Shown here: one piece after another, positions 1 through 8,512 of the stretch
Layout: every line of letters starts with the position of its first letter
Position numbering within the stretch: the stretch's first letter is position 1
From: CAMYKD01 sp041617155
GTDB lineage: Bacteria; Pseudomonadota; Alphaproteobacteria; Kiloniellales; JAKSDN01
Length of the DNA stretch: 64,000 nucleotides
Direction of reading: 5' to 3'
Assembly: GCA_041617155.1 (NCBI GenBank)
Contig: JBFJPL010000006.1
Coordinates: 9,414-73,413, forward strand
Translations under genes and position numbers: made by a program
The notes under the pieces: generated by a model
The model's input: only the letters and a program-made list of their open reading frames with translations
Database searches by the model: none
Told to the model about the DNA's origin: nothing

Positions 1-793
1 GATCGCGCGTGACCGGTGGACTGGGCAGGATCGCCGACAGCCGCGCGATAAGGTCCCAGACGGGAAACGGCAGCGGCAGCAGGTGCCGTTCGAGCGCCAT
101 TTCCCGCAACAGCAATTCGACCAGCTCTCTGTATGTGAAGATACCCGGGCCGCCAAGCTCAAAGAGCCGGCCCCGGGCGGCCGAGTCTTCCATGGCCCGG
201 GCCACCGCTTCGGCCACGTCATCGACATAGACCGGCTGCAGGCGGGTGTCGCCGCGGCCGAACAGGGGCAAAAGCGGCGACCGCCGGGCGATGCCCGCCA
301 AGGTGCTGAAAAAACTATCGCCGGGCCCGAACAGCACGCTGGGCCGCAGGATCGTCGCGCCGTCGAAGGCGGCAGCGACCACTTGCTCGCCCTCGGCCCG
401 CGCCCGCACATAGGCCGAGGGGGAAGCGGAATCGGCGCCGATCCCCGAGATATGGACCAGCCGCTCGACGCCGGCCCGGGAGGCCTGCCGCGCGACCCGT
501 TCCGCGCCACGCACATGAACGGCCTCGAAAGTCTCGGCACCCTGTTCGACATAAAGGCCGACGGCATTGACGACGGCCTGCGCGTCCGCGACGGCGGCGG
601 CGACAGCGGCCTCGTCGCGGACGTCGGCGCCGACGGATTGCAGCTCACCGGCGCGATCGCGCAGCTCGAAAACGCCGGCCGCCTCGGGATGGCGAACCGC
701 GATACGAACCTTGAAGCCGTGCGCCGCGAGCCGCGCCACGACGGCACGTCCAAGAAAACCCGATCCACCGAACACGGTCACGAGGCCGGGCAT
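1..793 (-). CDS. NAD(P)-binding epimerase, complex I NDUFA9-like (partial)
   Basis: This is the first 264 codons of a gene that runs off the left edge. The ATG at 793 is followed by MPGLVTVFGGSGFLGRAVVA, a Rossmann GGSGFLG dinucleotide-binding loop. Further motifs are a VHISGIGAD segment in place of the usual active-site serine region, SAYVRARAEGE (a YxxxxA/K-like position), ILRPSVLFGPGD and a QPVYVDDVAEAV segment. This pattern is that of the atypical short-chain dehydrogenases related to the complex I NDUFA9 subunit, which bind NADPH and are often not catalytic. It lies 51 bp downstream of the dehydratase gene on the same strand and may be co-transcribed. The C-terminus is missing, so membrane or quinone-related segments cannot be judged. 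Confidence 0.8.
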   Translation of the reverse strand, partial: MPGLVTVFGGSGFLGRAVVARLAAHGFKVRIAVRHPEAAGVFELRDRAGELQSVGADVRDEAAVAAAVADAQAVVNAVGLYVEQGAETFEAVHVRGAERVARQASRAGVERLVHISGIGADSASPSAYVRARAEGEQVVAAAFDGATILRPSVLFGPGDSFFSTLAGIARRSPLLPLFGRGDTRLQPVYVDDVAEAVARAMEDSAARGRLFELGGPGIFTYRELVELLLREMALERHLLPLPFPVWDLIARLSAILPSPPVTRD

Positions 794-844
794 TGGTCCC
801 TCCGGGCGTCGCCAAGTCCGACGCCTTTGCCGGGCAGCCGCCGG

Positions 845-2575
845 TCAATGGCTCTCGCGCGGCACCGGCGCGCCGCTACCGCCGACCAGGAAATCCAGGT
901 CGCAGCCCTTGTTCGCCTGGTTCACGTGCCGGTCGTAGAGCTGGGCGTAGCCGCGGCCGGTCGGCTCCTCGGTCGGCGTCCAGGCCGCCTTGCGCTTGGC
1001 CAGCTCGGCGTCGCTCACATCCAGGTGCAGGCGCCGCGCGGCGACGTCGAGCTCGATCATGTCGCCGTCCCGGACCAGGGCGAGCGGGCCGCCGAGCGCG
1101 GCTTCCGGCGCGCTGTGCAGCACCACGGTGCCGTACGCGGTGCCGCTCATGCGCGCGTCGGAGATGCGCACCATGTCGGTTACGCCCTGCTTCAGGATCT
1201 TGGCCGGCAGGGCCATGTTGCCGACCTCGGCCATGCCCGGATAGCCCTTGGGCCCGCAGTTCTTGAGCACCATGACGCAGCCCGGGTCGATGTCGAGCGC
1301 CGGATCGTCGACCCGCGCCTTGTAGTCGTCGATGGTCTCGAAGACCACCGCGCGGCCCCTATGCCGCATCAATTCCGGCGACGCGGCCGAGGGTTTCAGA
1401 ACCGCGCCGTCGGGCGCCAGGTTGCCGTACAGCACGGCGATTCCGCCCTCCGCCTTGAAGGGACTGTCGAAGCGGTGGATCACCTCGCGGTTCCAGCACT
1501 CGGCCTTGCCGCAGTTGTCCCAAAGGGTCTGGCCGTTGACGGTCAGCGCGTCCTTGTGCAGCAAGCCGTTTTCACCCAGCTCGCGCAGAACGGCCGGCAG
1601 GCCGCCGGCATAGTAGAAGTCCTCCATCAGGTACTGGCCCGACGGCATCAAGTTGACCAGGCAGGGCACTTCGCGGCCGAGCCGGTCCCAGTCGTCGAGC
1701 GAGAGCTCGACGCCGAGGCGCCCGGCGACCGCGAGCAGGTGGATCACCGCGTTGGTCGAGCCGCCGATCGCGCCGTTGGCGCGGATCGCGTTCTCGAAGG
1801 CCTCCCTGGTCAACACCTTGGACATACGCAGGTCCTCTCGCACCATCTCGACGATGCGCCGGCCGACCATATGGGCCAGCGCGTTGCGCCTCGAATCGGC
1901 GGCCGGGATGGCGGCATTGGACGGCAGGCCCATGCCGAGCGCTTCGACCATGCTCGCCATGGTCGAAGCGGTGCCCATGGTCATGCAGTGACCGATCGAG
2001 CGCGACATGCAGGACTCCGCCTCCATGAAGTCGGCCAGCGTCATCTCGCCGGCCTTGACCATGGCGTCGAACTTCCAGACGTCGGTGCCGGAGCCGATCT
2101 CCTTGCCCCGGAAGCGGCCGTTCAGCATCGGGCCGCCGGACAGCGCGAGGGTCGGCAGATCGCAGGAGGCCGCGCCCATCAGCAGCGCCGGCGTGGTCTT
2201 GTCGCAGCCGACCAGCAGCACCACGCCGTCCAGCGGGTTGGCGCGGATCGATTCCTCGACATCCATGGAGACCAGGTTGCGGAACATCATGGTGGTCGGG
2301 CGCATCAGCGTCTCGCCCAGGGACATGACCGGGAACTCGAGCGGGAAGCCGCCCATTTCGTAGACCCCGCGCTTGATCCGCTCGGCGAGCACGCGGAAAT
2401 GCCCGTTGCAGGGCGTCAGTTCCGACCAGGTGTTGCAGATCCCGATCACTGGCCGACCATCGAACAGGTGGTGCGGCAAGCCCTGATTCTTCAGCCAGCT
2501 GCGGTGGCCGAAGCCGTCCTTGTCGACCTTGCCGAACCACTCGGCGCTGCGGCGTTTGGTCTTGTCGTTCGGCAT
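845..2575 (-). CDS. IlvD/Edd-family sugar-acid dehydratase (L-arabinonate dehydratase-like)
   Basis: A 576-aa member of the dihydroxy-acid/6-phosphogluconate dehydratase family. The three [2Fe-2S] cysteines are visible: C47 (GICNTW), C124 (GCDKTTPA) and C197 (GHCMTMGTAST). The length and the spacing of these cysteines match pentonate dehydratases such as rhizobial L-arabinonate dehydratase better than IlvD itself. The reaction would be removal of water from a sugar acid to give a 2-keto-3-deoxy acid. I chose the ATG at 2575 because GGAGGAG lies about 9 nt upstream; the frame stays open further upstream, to 2743, but that stretch has no protein-like character. The exact substrate (arabinonate, fuconate, galactonate or a sulfonated analogue) cannot be read from the sequence. 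Confidence 0.9.
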   Translation of the reverse strand: MPNDKTKRRSAEWFGKVDKDGFGHRSWLKNQGLPHHLFDGRPVIGICNTWSELTPCNGHFRVLAERIKRGVYEMGGFPLEFPVMSLGETLMRPTTMMFRNLVSMDVEESIRANPLDGVVLLVGCDKTTPALLMGAASCDLPTLALSGGPMLNGRFRGKEIGSGTDVWKFDAMVKAGEMTLADFMEAESCMSRSIGHCMTMGTASTMASMVEALGMGLPSNAAIPAADSRRNALAHMVGRRIVEMVREDLRMSKVLTREAFENAIRANGAIGGSTNAVIHLLAVAGRLGVELSLDDWDRLGREVPCLVNLMPSGQYLMEDFYYAGGLPAVLRELGENGLLHKDALTVNGQTLWDNCGKAECWNREVIHRFDSPFKAEGGIAVLYGNLAPDGAVLKPSAASPELMRHRGRAVVFETIDDYKARVDDPALDIDPGCVMVLKNCGPKGYPGMAEVGNMALPAKILKQGVTDMVRISDARMSGTAYGTVVLHSAPEAALGGPLALVRDGDMIELDVAARRLHLDVSDAELAKRKAAWTPTEEPTGRGYAQLYDRHVNQANKGCDLDFLVGGSGAPVPRESH

Positions 2576-2822
2576 GGCGTGCGGCTCCTCCCGGCTTGTG
2601 GATCTGGAGTTTAGTGCGCCTTGACGCCTGAGGACAATGACCAGTCGAGAGGCCGCCGGTCGGAGCGGCCGGTGCCGGTACCGGCTGTCGTTGGATTGTC
2701 GCAGCCATCGATTTCCTGCATGGCCTTGATCGAAAAAATTCAATTGTTATCGGCGAACCCGAGGTCCAGCTTGATAACGTTCGGGCGAAACTGCCCGCGT
2801 CTTTTTCTGGAGTGCGAACGCC

Positions 2823-2993
2823 ATGTCGGCGGAATTGTTGCGGCCGGTCTCCATACCGCCGATTGTCCCGGTCCGCGGCCTGAGGCTTGACGAGATTTCA
2901 AGCTTTATTGGCGGTCTGCTGTTCTACGGCATCCTTGGCATCGGCGTGTTCGCACCCGTCGTTTTCGGAATCTATGGCTTTCTGACGCATTAG
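2823..2993 (+). CDS. small single-pass membrane protein (56 aa)
   Basis: ATG at 2823 opens a 56-codon frame, MSAELLRPVSIPPIVPVRGL..., followed by a hydrophobic segment at about residues 29-52 (GGLLFYGILGIGVFAPVVFG). The stop TAG (2991-2993) lies inside the TTAG target duplication of the IS5-type element that follows. Removing the element and one TTAG copy leaves the same stop codon, so the gene is intact. No family is recognised. A clear ribosome binding site is not visible, so the gene remains a moderate-confidence call based on its amphipathic start and clean transmembrane segment. Confidence 0.45.
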   Translation: MSAELLRPVSIPPIVPVRGLRLDEISSFIGGLLFYGILGIGVFAPVVFGIYGFLTH

Positions 2994-4318
2994 CAGGCTG
3001 CTGAAAAACGGCCCAGGTCGGGTCTATTGGTTCTGTCGGTGGCGAATGGCGCTGGAGTTTGGCGGGTATCGTCGCCGAGTTTTGCATCGGGGGTGGTTTC
3101 GACGGGCTGATCCGGGAGGGTTGCGGGCGCGATCATGGCGGCGCTGCCAGCAATTTGGGTAGTCGGATCAGGTTGTAGGCCGCCAGGGCGAAGGTGAAGG
3201 CGGCGTCGACGCGTCTCTGGCCCCGGAAGCGGGTCTTGGCGAGCCCGGCGATGGTCTTGACCCAGGCGAAGACCTCCTCGATGCGCTTGCGACAGCGCTG
3301 CGAGACGTCGTAGCCCGGGTGGCGCGTCGTGCGGCCGTCGATCGCCGTCTTGCGCCGCTTGCCGGTCTTGGTGACATGGTTGTCGCGGGTCAGATGCGGG
3401 GTGATCCGGCGTGCTCTGAGATCGCCGACGAAGTCGCTCACGTCGAAGGCCTTGTCGCCGCCCAGCGTGATCCGCCCGGCCGCCACGGGGCCGCCGCGGT
3501 TGCCGTCGATCGCGTCCAGCGCATGGTCGCGCTCGGCCGTGCCGCTGGCCAGCGTCGCCCCGCCGCCGACCGCCAGGCCGTTGCGGTTCTCCATCAGCGC
3601 GTGGCCCATGTAGCAGAGCCGGCTCTCCTTGCCATCGCCCTTGCGGTACAGCCGCGCCTCGGGATCGGTGGTGCTTTCATGGCTCTCGTTGGAGCGCTTT
3701 TGCCCGCGAAAGTCCCGTTCCGCGTTGCGTCCGGCGCCCGGGTCGTCGTCCTCGCCGTCCTTGCGGCGAAAGCTCTTCATCGAGGCCCAAGCCTCGATCA
3801 GCGTGCCGTCGACCGAGAAGTGCTCGCGTGAGAGAAGCGGGCGCACCTTCGGGTGCGCCACGATGCCGGCCAGGAACTGCGCCGATATCTCCGCCTCCAG
3901 AAGCCGGTCCCGGTTCTTGCAGAACACCGTCGCATCCCACACCGGATCGTCCAGCCCGAGACCCACGAACCACCGGAACAACAGGTTGAAGTCCAGCTGC
4001 TCCATCAGCTGACGCTCAGAGCGGATCGAATAGAACGCCTGCAACAGCAACGCCCGCAGCAGCTTCTCCGGCGCAATCGACGGACGGCCCGTACATGAAT
4101 AGAGCGCCTCGAAGTCTCCCGACAGCGACCCGAGAACCTCGTTCACCACCGCGCGGATCAAACGAAGCGGGTGCCTCGCTGGAACCCGGCCCTCAAGGTC
4201 AACGTAGCTGAACAAACTGCCGCTCGACCGATCCTCGCCGCGCATGCGATCCTCCATAGCTCATTAACCCAGAGAATCACGCTATCCCTCCAAACGCGAG
4301 GAGTTTTTCAGCAGCCTG
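2994..4318 (-). mobile_element. IS5-family insertion sequence, complete, 1325 bp
   Basis: The ends are perfect 16-bp inverted repeats, CAGGCTGCTGAAAAAC at 2994-3009 and its reverse complement at 4303-4318. They are flanked by a 4-bp direct repeat TTAG (2990-2993 and 4319-4322), which fits the YTAR target of IS5-group elements. One transposase gene fills the minus strand. Intact ends, an intact reading frame and a perfect target duplication point to a recent, potentially active insertion. It separates the small membrane protein gene from the hairpin at 4345-4416. Confidence 0.93.
3133..4257 (-). CDS. IS5-family DDE transposase
   Basis: A 374-aa transposase inside the element at 2994-4318. The N-terminal DUF772-type region contains GRPSIAPEKLLRALLLQAFY. 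The DDE residues are visible as FSVDGTLIEAWAS (first Asp), TLGGDKAFDVSDF (second Asp) and RIEEVFAWVKT (Glu). A lysine/arginine-rich insert with DGEDDDPGAGR follows the first Asp, as in many alphaproteobacterial IS5 transposases. The frame is uninterrupted. The ATG at 4257 is used; a second in-frame ATG lies four codons downstream. Confidence 0.95.
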   Translation of the reverse strand: MEDRMRGEDRSSGSLFSYVDLEGRVPARHPLRLIRAVVNEVLGSLSGDFEALYSCTGRPSIAPEKLLRALLLQAFYSIRSERQLMEQLDFNLLFRWFVGLGLDDPVWDATVFCKNRDRLLEAEISAQFLAGIVAHPKVRPLLSREHFSVDGTLIEAWASMKSFRRKDGEDDDPGAGRNAERDFRGQKRSNESHESTTDPEARLYRKGDGKESRLCYMGHALMENRNGLAVGGGATLASGTAERDHALDAIDGNRGGPVAAGRITLGGDKAFDVSDFVGDLRARRITPHLTRDNHVTKTGKRRKTAIDGRTTRHPGYDVSQRCRKRIEEVFAWVKTIAGLAKTRFRGQRRVDAAFTFALAAYNLIRLPKLLAAPP

Positions 4319-4344
4319 TTAGGGCATTTTTCAATCAGTCGGAA

Positions 4345-4416
4345 CCAGCCCGCTCTCGCTCCCGGCCGCCCATATCATACGATCCCGTGGGCGGCCGGGA
4401 GGGGGGAGCGGGCTGG
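4345..4416. terminator. long GC-rich hairpin between converging genes
   Basis: Inverted repeat with arms of about 28 bases (starting CCAGCCCGCTC and ending GAGCGGGCTGG) with a few mismatches and a loop near 4373-4388. It lies 34 bp beyond the stop of the minus-strand epimerase gene. Before the IS insertion it would also have lain just behind the plus-strand 56-aa gene, so a bidirectional terminator is likely. No long T-run is present, so a protein-binding palindrome is an alternative. Confidence 0.5.
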
Positions 4417-4450
4417 CGCCGATACTATTCGAACGGATAACGCGCTAGCT

Positions 4451-5437
4451 TCAACCGTCGAGATAATCCTCGATGTAGGCGCGGACGATTTCATCCAGGC
4501 TGTCCTCCTTGGGTAGGCCCAAGGCGATGGCGCGTTCATAGCTGGCGTCCTGCGGCCAGGTCGCGACGATCGCCTCGATGAAGGGATCGGGCTCCACCGT
4601 TATCTTGCCCAGCGGCCGCTCGCCGCCGACGCGGGTGAGCGCCTCGATCATCTCGGCCACGGTCACGGTCAGGCTGGGCAGGCTGAGCGCGCGGTCGTCG
4701 CCCAGGGCGCCGCCGTCGAGCTCATGCAGCTTGATGAACCCCTCGACGATCGAACGGTAGCCCAACACCGGCATGACCGTCTCCGGCTGGACCGGCAGGG
4801 CGCAGGGCACGCCGTTCAGCGGCTCGCGGAACAGGCCGGAGACGAAGCTGGAGGCCGCGGCGTTCGGCTTGCCGGGGCGAATGATCACGGTCGGCAAGCG
4901 CGCCGAGCGGCCGTCGAGGAAGCCCTTGCGGGTGTAGTCGTTGACCAGCAGCTCGCAGATCGCCTTGGTGACGCCATAGGTGGTCTGCGGCGTCTGCTTG
5001 ACCGTGTCGCCAACCACCTTCGGCATGCCGGAGCCGCCGAACACCGCGATCGAGGAGGCGAAGACCAGGCGCGGCAGGCCGGCACGCGCCCGGCAGGCCT
5101 CCATCACGTTCAGGCCGCCGTCCAGGTTGACCCGGATCGCCAGGTCGAAGTCCTTCTCGCCACCGCCCGAGACCACCGAGGCCAGGTGGAAGACCGCGAT
5201 GTCGTCGCGGTCGATCAGCTGAAACACTTCGTCGCGGTTCGAGATCTCGCCGAGCAGCACCGTCACCCGGCCGTCCAGGGCGTCCGGCAGGGCGGGCGGC
5301 GCGTTCATGTCGAACAGCACCAGATCGTCGATCGGCTCCGGCCCGCCCGACGGTCCGGTCAGCTCGCCCCGTTCGAGCAGCCGTTGGGCGAGACGCAGGC
5401 CGATGAAACCGCAGCCCCCGGTGATCACCACTTTCAT
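4451..5437 (-). CDS. NAD-dependent epimerase/dehydratase, D-erythronate dehydrogenase (DenD)-like
   Basis: A 328-aa extended short-chain dehydrogenase. The N-terminus MKVVITGGCGFIGLRLAQ is the NAD-binding loop. The catalytic serine lies in VFASSIAVFGG and the YxxxK motif in TTYGVTKAICE. IIRPGKPNAAASSF and the overall pattern resemble D-erythronate dehydrogenase (DenD), which oxidises a C2 hydroxyl of a four-carbon sugar acid; this assignment is inference from family pattern. The ATG at 5437 has GGGAGG about 8 nt upstream. It overlaps the upstream FAH-family gene by four bases (ATGA), so the two are translationally coupled and probably form one sugar-acid pathway unit. Confidence 0.85.
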   Translation of the reverse strand: MKVVITGGCGFIGLRLAQRLLERGELTGPSGGPEPIDDLVLFDMNAPPALPDALDGRVTVLLGEISNRDEVFQLIDRDDIAVFHLASVVSGGGEKDFDLAIRVNLDGGLNVMEACRARAGLPRLVFASSIAVFGGSGMPKVVGDTVKQTPQTTYGVTKAICELLVNDYTRKGFLDGRSARLPTVIIRPGKPNAAASSFVSGLFREPLNGVPCALPVQPETVMPVLGYRSIVEGFIKLHELDGGALGDDRALSLPSLTVTVAEMIEALTRVGGERPLGKITVEPDPFIEAIVATWPQDASYERAIALGLPKEDSLDEIVRAYIEDYLDG

Positions 5438-6630
5438 CGCCTGCCTCCCAACAGTCCGCGTGCGCTCAGGTTCGCCATCAAGGCCGCGGCGCCGAAGTCC
5501 CACGGCGGGATCTCGTTGCTGAGCGCGACGCTGTTGACCAGGGCGCCCAGTTGTTCGCTCGAGATGGTCACCAGGTCGCCCTTCTTGTGGGTGAATCCTT
5601 CGCCGGGTCGGTCGCGGTCCTTGGTCGGCGCGAACATGGTGCCGGTGAACAGCATCAGGCCGTCCGGGTACTGGTGCACCGCCCCGATGGTCTGGCTCAC
5701 CAGATCGAGCGGGTCGCGGCTGATCTCGGCCATCGAGCTGACCGCCTCGAGCGTGAATCCGTCCTCGCCCTCGATCGTCAGGCGCACCTCGGCCCGGCGC
5801 ACGTCGTCGATGCCGAAGCCTGCGTCGAACAGCCGGATGAACGGACCGAGCGCGCAGGAGCCGTTGTTGTCCTTCGACTTGCCCAGCAGCAGCGCGCTGC
5901 GCCCCTCGAAGTCGCGCAGATTGACGTCATTCCCCAGGGTCGCGCCGACGGTCTTGCCGCGCGCGTTGACCGCGAGCACCATCTCGGGCTCCGGGTTGTT
6001 CCAGCTCGACCGGGGATGCAGGCCGATCTCGGCGCCCAGCCCGACGCCGGACATCGGCTGGCTCTTGGTGAAGACCTCGGCGTCCGGGCCGATGCCGACC
6101 TCGAGGTACTGCGACCAGAGGCCGCGTTCGATCAGCGCCGCCTTCAGCTTCGCCGCGGCCGCGGACCCGGGCACGACCGCCGCCAGATCGGTGCCGATCT
6201 CGCCGACGATGGTCTCGCGCGCCGCGGCGGCGGCGGCCGGGTCGCCCTTGACCTGTTCCTCGATCACCCGTTCCAGCATCGACTTGACGAAGGTGACGCC
6301 GCAGGCCTTGAGCGCCTGCAGGTCCGCCGGCGCGAGGAACGCCGGCTTCGAGGGGTCGCGGCTTGCCGCCGCGCTGTTGGCCAGGATCGCTTCGGTGCTG
6401 CCGAGCGGCCGGCCGTGCCGGGCCGCCTCGCGGGCCGCGGCCACCGGGTCGCGGTCGTTCAGCAGCTCCGTCGTGGTCGGGAAATCCGCCGTGATGTCCC
6501 GCACCTCGTCGCCCCACAGGACCACGACGCACGGGCCTGCGACCGGGCCGGTCCGCCAGGCCCGGCCGATCAGCAGGCCCTCGGTGCCGTCGTCCGGCAG
6601 GCAGGTCTTGGGATCGAGGCGCAGGGGCAT
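5434..6630 (-). CDS. fumarylacetoacetate hydrolase-family protein (AraD1-like)
   Basis: A 398-aa member of the FAH superfamily in its long form, with a 130-residue N-terminal part and a C-terminal catalytic fold. Visible family motifs are VKSMLERVIEEQ, NPEPEMVLAVNARGK (acidic metal ligands), GNDVNLRDFEGRSALLLGKSK and KKGDLVTISSEQLG. Long FAH proteins beside IlvD/Edd dehydratases act in pentonate catabolism, for example on 2-keto-3-deoxypentonates. Here it is coupled by a four-base overlap to the DenD-like gene. A hydrolase or a dehydratase of a diketo acid are both possible; the substrate is not determined. The ribosome binding site before ATG 6630 is weak. Confidence 0.8.
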   Translation of the reverse strand: MPLRLDPKTCLPDDGTEGLLIGRAWRTGPVAGPCVVVLWGDEVRDITADFPTTTELLNDRDPVAAAREAARHGRPLGSTEAILANSAAASRDPSKPAFLAPADLQALKACGVTFVKSMLERVIEEQVKGDPAAAAAARETIVGEIGTDLAAVVPGSAAAAKLKAALIERGLWSQYLEVGIGPDAEVFTKSQPMSGVGLGAEIGLHPRSSWNNPEPEMVLAVNARGKTVGATLGNDVNLRDFEGRSALLLGKSKDNNGSCALGPFIRLFDAGFGIDDVRRAEVRLTIEGEDGFTLEAVSSMAEISRDPLDLVSQTIGAVHQYPDGLMLFTGTMFAPTKDRDRPGEGFTHKKGDLVTISSEQLGALVNSVALSNEIPPWDFGAAALMANLSARGLLGGRR

Positions 6631-6777
6631 GGACCGGGGTTCTGTACTGGTTTCGCGACTGAACGCATCTTCCCCGGCGCGGCTTGGTTCTGCAAGGATG
6701 CGATGCTATTGATGAAGCGGTTGACCGGGGACCGCCGCATGCGACCGGTCGCCGGCAGCGCCTAGGGGAGGGGAGTT

Positions 6778-7716
6778 GTGAAACCGGAAATCGTCGTGCT
6801 TCGTCCCTATGTGCCGTCGGTCATGGCGGCGCTCGAGCAGGATTTCGTGCTCCATCGGATGTGGGAGGCGGAGGATACCGCAGGTCTGTTGGCCGAGGCC
6901 CAGGCGGCGCGGGGGATCGCGACCATGGGCGATGTCGGCGCCGATGCGTCCCTGATGGAGGCGCTGCCCAATCTCGAGATCGTCGCCTGCATGGGGGTCG
7001 GCGTTGACGCCATCGACCTCGCCCATGCCCGCAACAACGGCATCGCCGTCACCTATACGCCCGATGTGCTGAACGACGAAGTCGCCAACACGGCGATCGC
7101 CCTGTTGCTCGCGGTGACGCGGCAGGTCTGCCTGGGCGACCGCTATGTGCGCGAAGGCCGCTGGCTTGCCGAAGGTCCCATGGCGTTGAACCGGAGCGTG
7201 GTCGGCAAGCGCTGCGGCATCCTGGGTCTCGGTCGGATCGGCAAGGCCATCGCCAGGCGCGCCGAAACGCTCGGCTGCGAGATCGCCTACCACGGGCGCC
7301 ACGAGCAGAGGGACCAACCCTACCGCTACTACGCGGACCTGGTCGAGATGGCGCGGGACAGCGACATCGTGATTGTCATCTGCCCGGGCGGCGCGGCCAC
7401 GCATGGGCTCGTCGACCGCGCCGTGCTCGACGCGCTGGGCCCGCAGGGAGTCTTCGTCAACGTGGCGCGCGGCTCGGTGGTCGACGAGCCCGCCCTGGTT
7501 GCGGCACTCGCCGAAGGCCGGCTCGGCGCCGCCGGCCTCGACGTCTTCGCCGAGGAGCCCAAGGTGCCCGAGGCCTTGTTGACCATGGAGAACGTTGTTC
7601 TGCAGCCGCACGTGGGCAGCGCGACCATCGAAACCCGCACCGCCATGTGCCAACTCGTGCTCGACAACCTGCGCGCCCACTTCGCCGGCCAACCGCTGCT
7701 GACGCCGGTCGGTTGA
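6778..7716 (+). CDS. D-isomer-specific 2-hydroxyacid dehydrogenase
   Basis: A 312-aa NAD(P)-dependent dehydrogenase of the glyoxylate/hydroxypyruvate reductase group. The cofactor loop is GLGRIGKAIARRAE. The catalytic Arg lies in NVARGSVVDE, Glu in FAEEPKVPEAL and His in QPHVGSAT. It would reduce a 2-keto acid such as glyoxylate or hydroxypyruvate, or oxidise the D-hydroxy acid. The start is GTG at 6778, with AGGGGAGGGGA directly upstream. It is divergent from the FAH/DenD pair, with about 147 bp between the starts. Confidence 0.9.
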   Translation: MKPEIVVLRPYVPSVMAALEQDFVLHRMWEAEDTAGLLAEAQAARGIATMGDVGADASLMEALPNLEIVACMGVGVDAIDLAHARNNGIAVTYTPDVLNDEVANTAIALLLAVTRQVCLGDRYVREGRWLAEGPMALNRSVVGKRCGILGLGRIGKAIARRAETLGCEIAYHGRHEQRDQPYRYYADLVEMARDSDIVIVICPGGAATHGLVDRAVLDALGPQGVFVNVARGSVVDEPALVAALAEGRLGAAGLDVFAEEPKVPEALLTMENVVLQPHVGSATIETRTAMCQLVLDNLRAHFAGQPLLTPVG

Positions 7717-8512
7717 CCCGGTTCTTACGATATCTACCGAAAGTCGAATATTATAGAAAAATGTACAACTTTAAGGCGGTTGTTGCCCGCCTTTGATCCC
7801 CGGCGGGGCAAGGAACAGGGCCCTTGCCCCAGAAATGCCACATCGATGACACCAATTGGACCGCACAAGCGACCGTCGTTTTGGAGTAAAAATGAAGTCA
7901 AGTTCGGAAAGAACAGAAGAAAGTTTAAGTAATGCGTAAGAAAGTAGTGGGATATGCAATGCCAATTCGGCTGGTTTACACGGGTTATCTGTTCGCGATA
8001 ACCGCGTTCTTGATCTCCATGCGCGACATCTTGTTGCCGGCATAGGCGGAATAACGCGGCTCGGATACCTGCTGACCGGCGACCGGCGGATCGACCGCCT
8101 GCCGTCCTCCGCCCGCTAGCGCCTGCCGCCACGATACCCGCGGTGTCAGGCCGATCCTCTCCCGATAAAAGACCTTTGCGCGACCGCCCGCCCCATGTGC
8201 TTCGAAGCGCCCCTTCGGGCGCGACCCGGCGTGAGGGCGGGCCGACCGTCGATTCCCGATAGACCGTTTCATCCCGAGGTACGTGCGTCGAACGCGCCGC
8301 GAATCCTCCCCCGGGTCGATCGAAGAGCTGGTCGCTTCGCGAGGGGGCGCCAACAGGCTTGCCAATGGCCGGGCAAAACCCTTTGATAGGGCTTGTCCCG
8401 GGGTGCGGCGCCTTCTGCGTCCGAATGGGTCCGGACCATGTCGCCGTCGCCGAACCCTTGGCCGGAGCCACGGCTGGGCCGCCGGAGAGACTAATCGAGG
8501 GAGGGGAACATC
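7717..8512. other. 796-bp spacer with a palindrome and a doubtful minus-strand frame
   Basis: No gene is convincing here. The first 260 bases are richer in A/T than the neighbourhood. A 7+7 inverted repeat GGTTATC/GATAACC lies at 7983-8003. A minus-strand frame that could start at an ATG near 8275 and stop at 7985 ends in YAGNKMSRMEIKNAVIANR, which looks less random than the arginine-rich remainder. It may be the remnant of a gene. The last bases before 8513 hold GGGAGGGGAA, the ribosome binding site of the next gene. Confidence 0.4.

Noticed and set aside
83..2614. Long plus-strand open frame opposite the dehydratase and NDUFA9-like genes
   Set aside because: It is antisense to two genes with clear family motifs; its translation is His/Arg/Ala-rich without any motif. 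High GC leaves antisense frames open.
845..2743. Longer dehydratase start at 2743
   Set aside because: The extra 56 residues are not like the family, and the ribosome binding site supports 2575.
4724..6712. Long plus-strand open frame opposite the DenD-like and FAH genes
   Set aside because: Antisense shadow; the minus-strand genes have motifs, ribosome binding sites and a coupled overlap.
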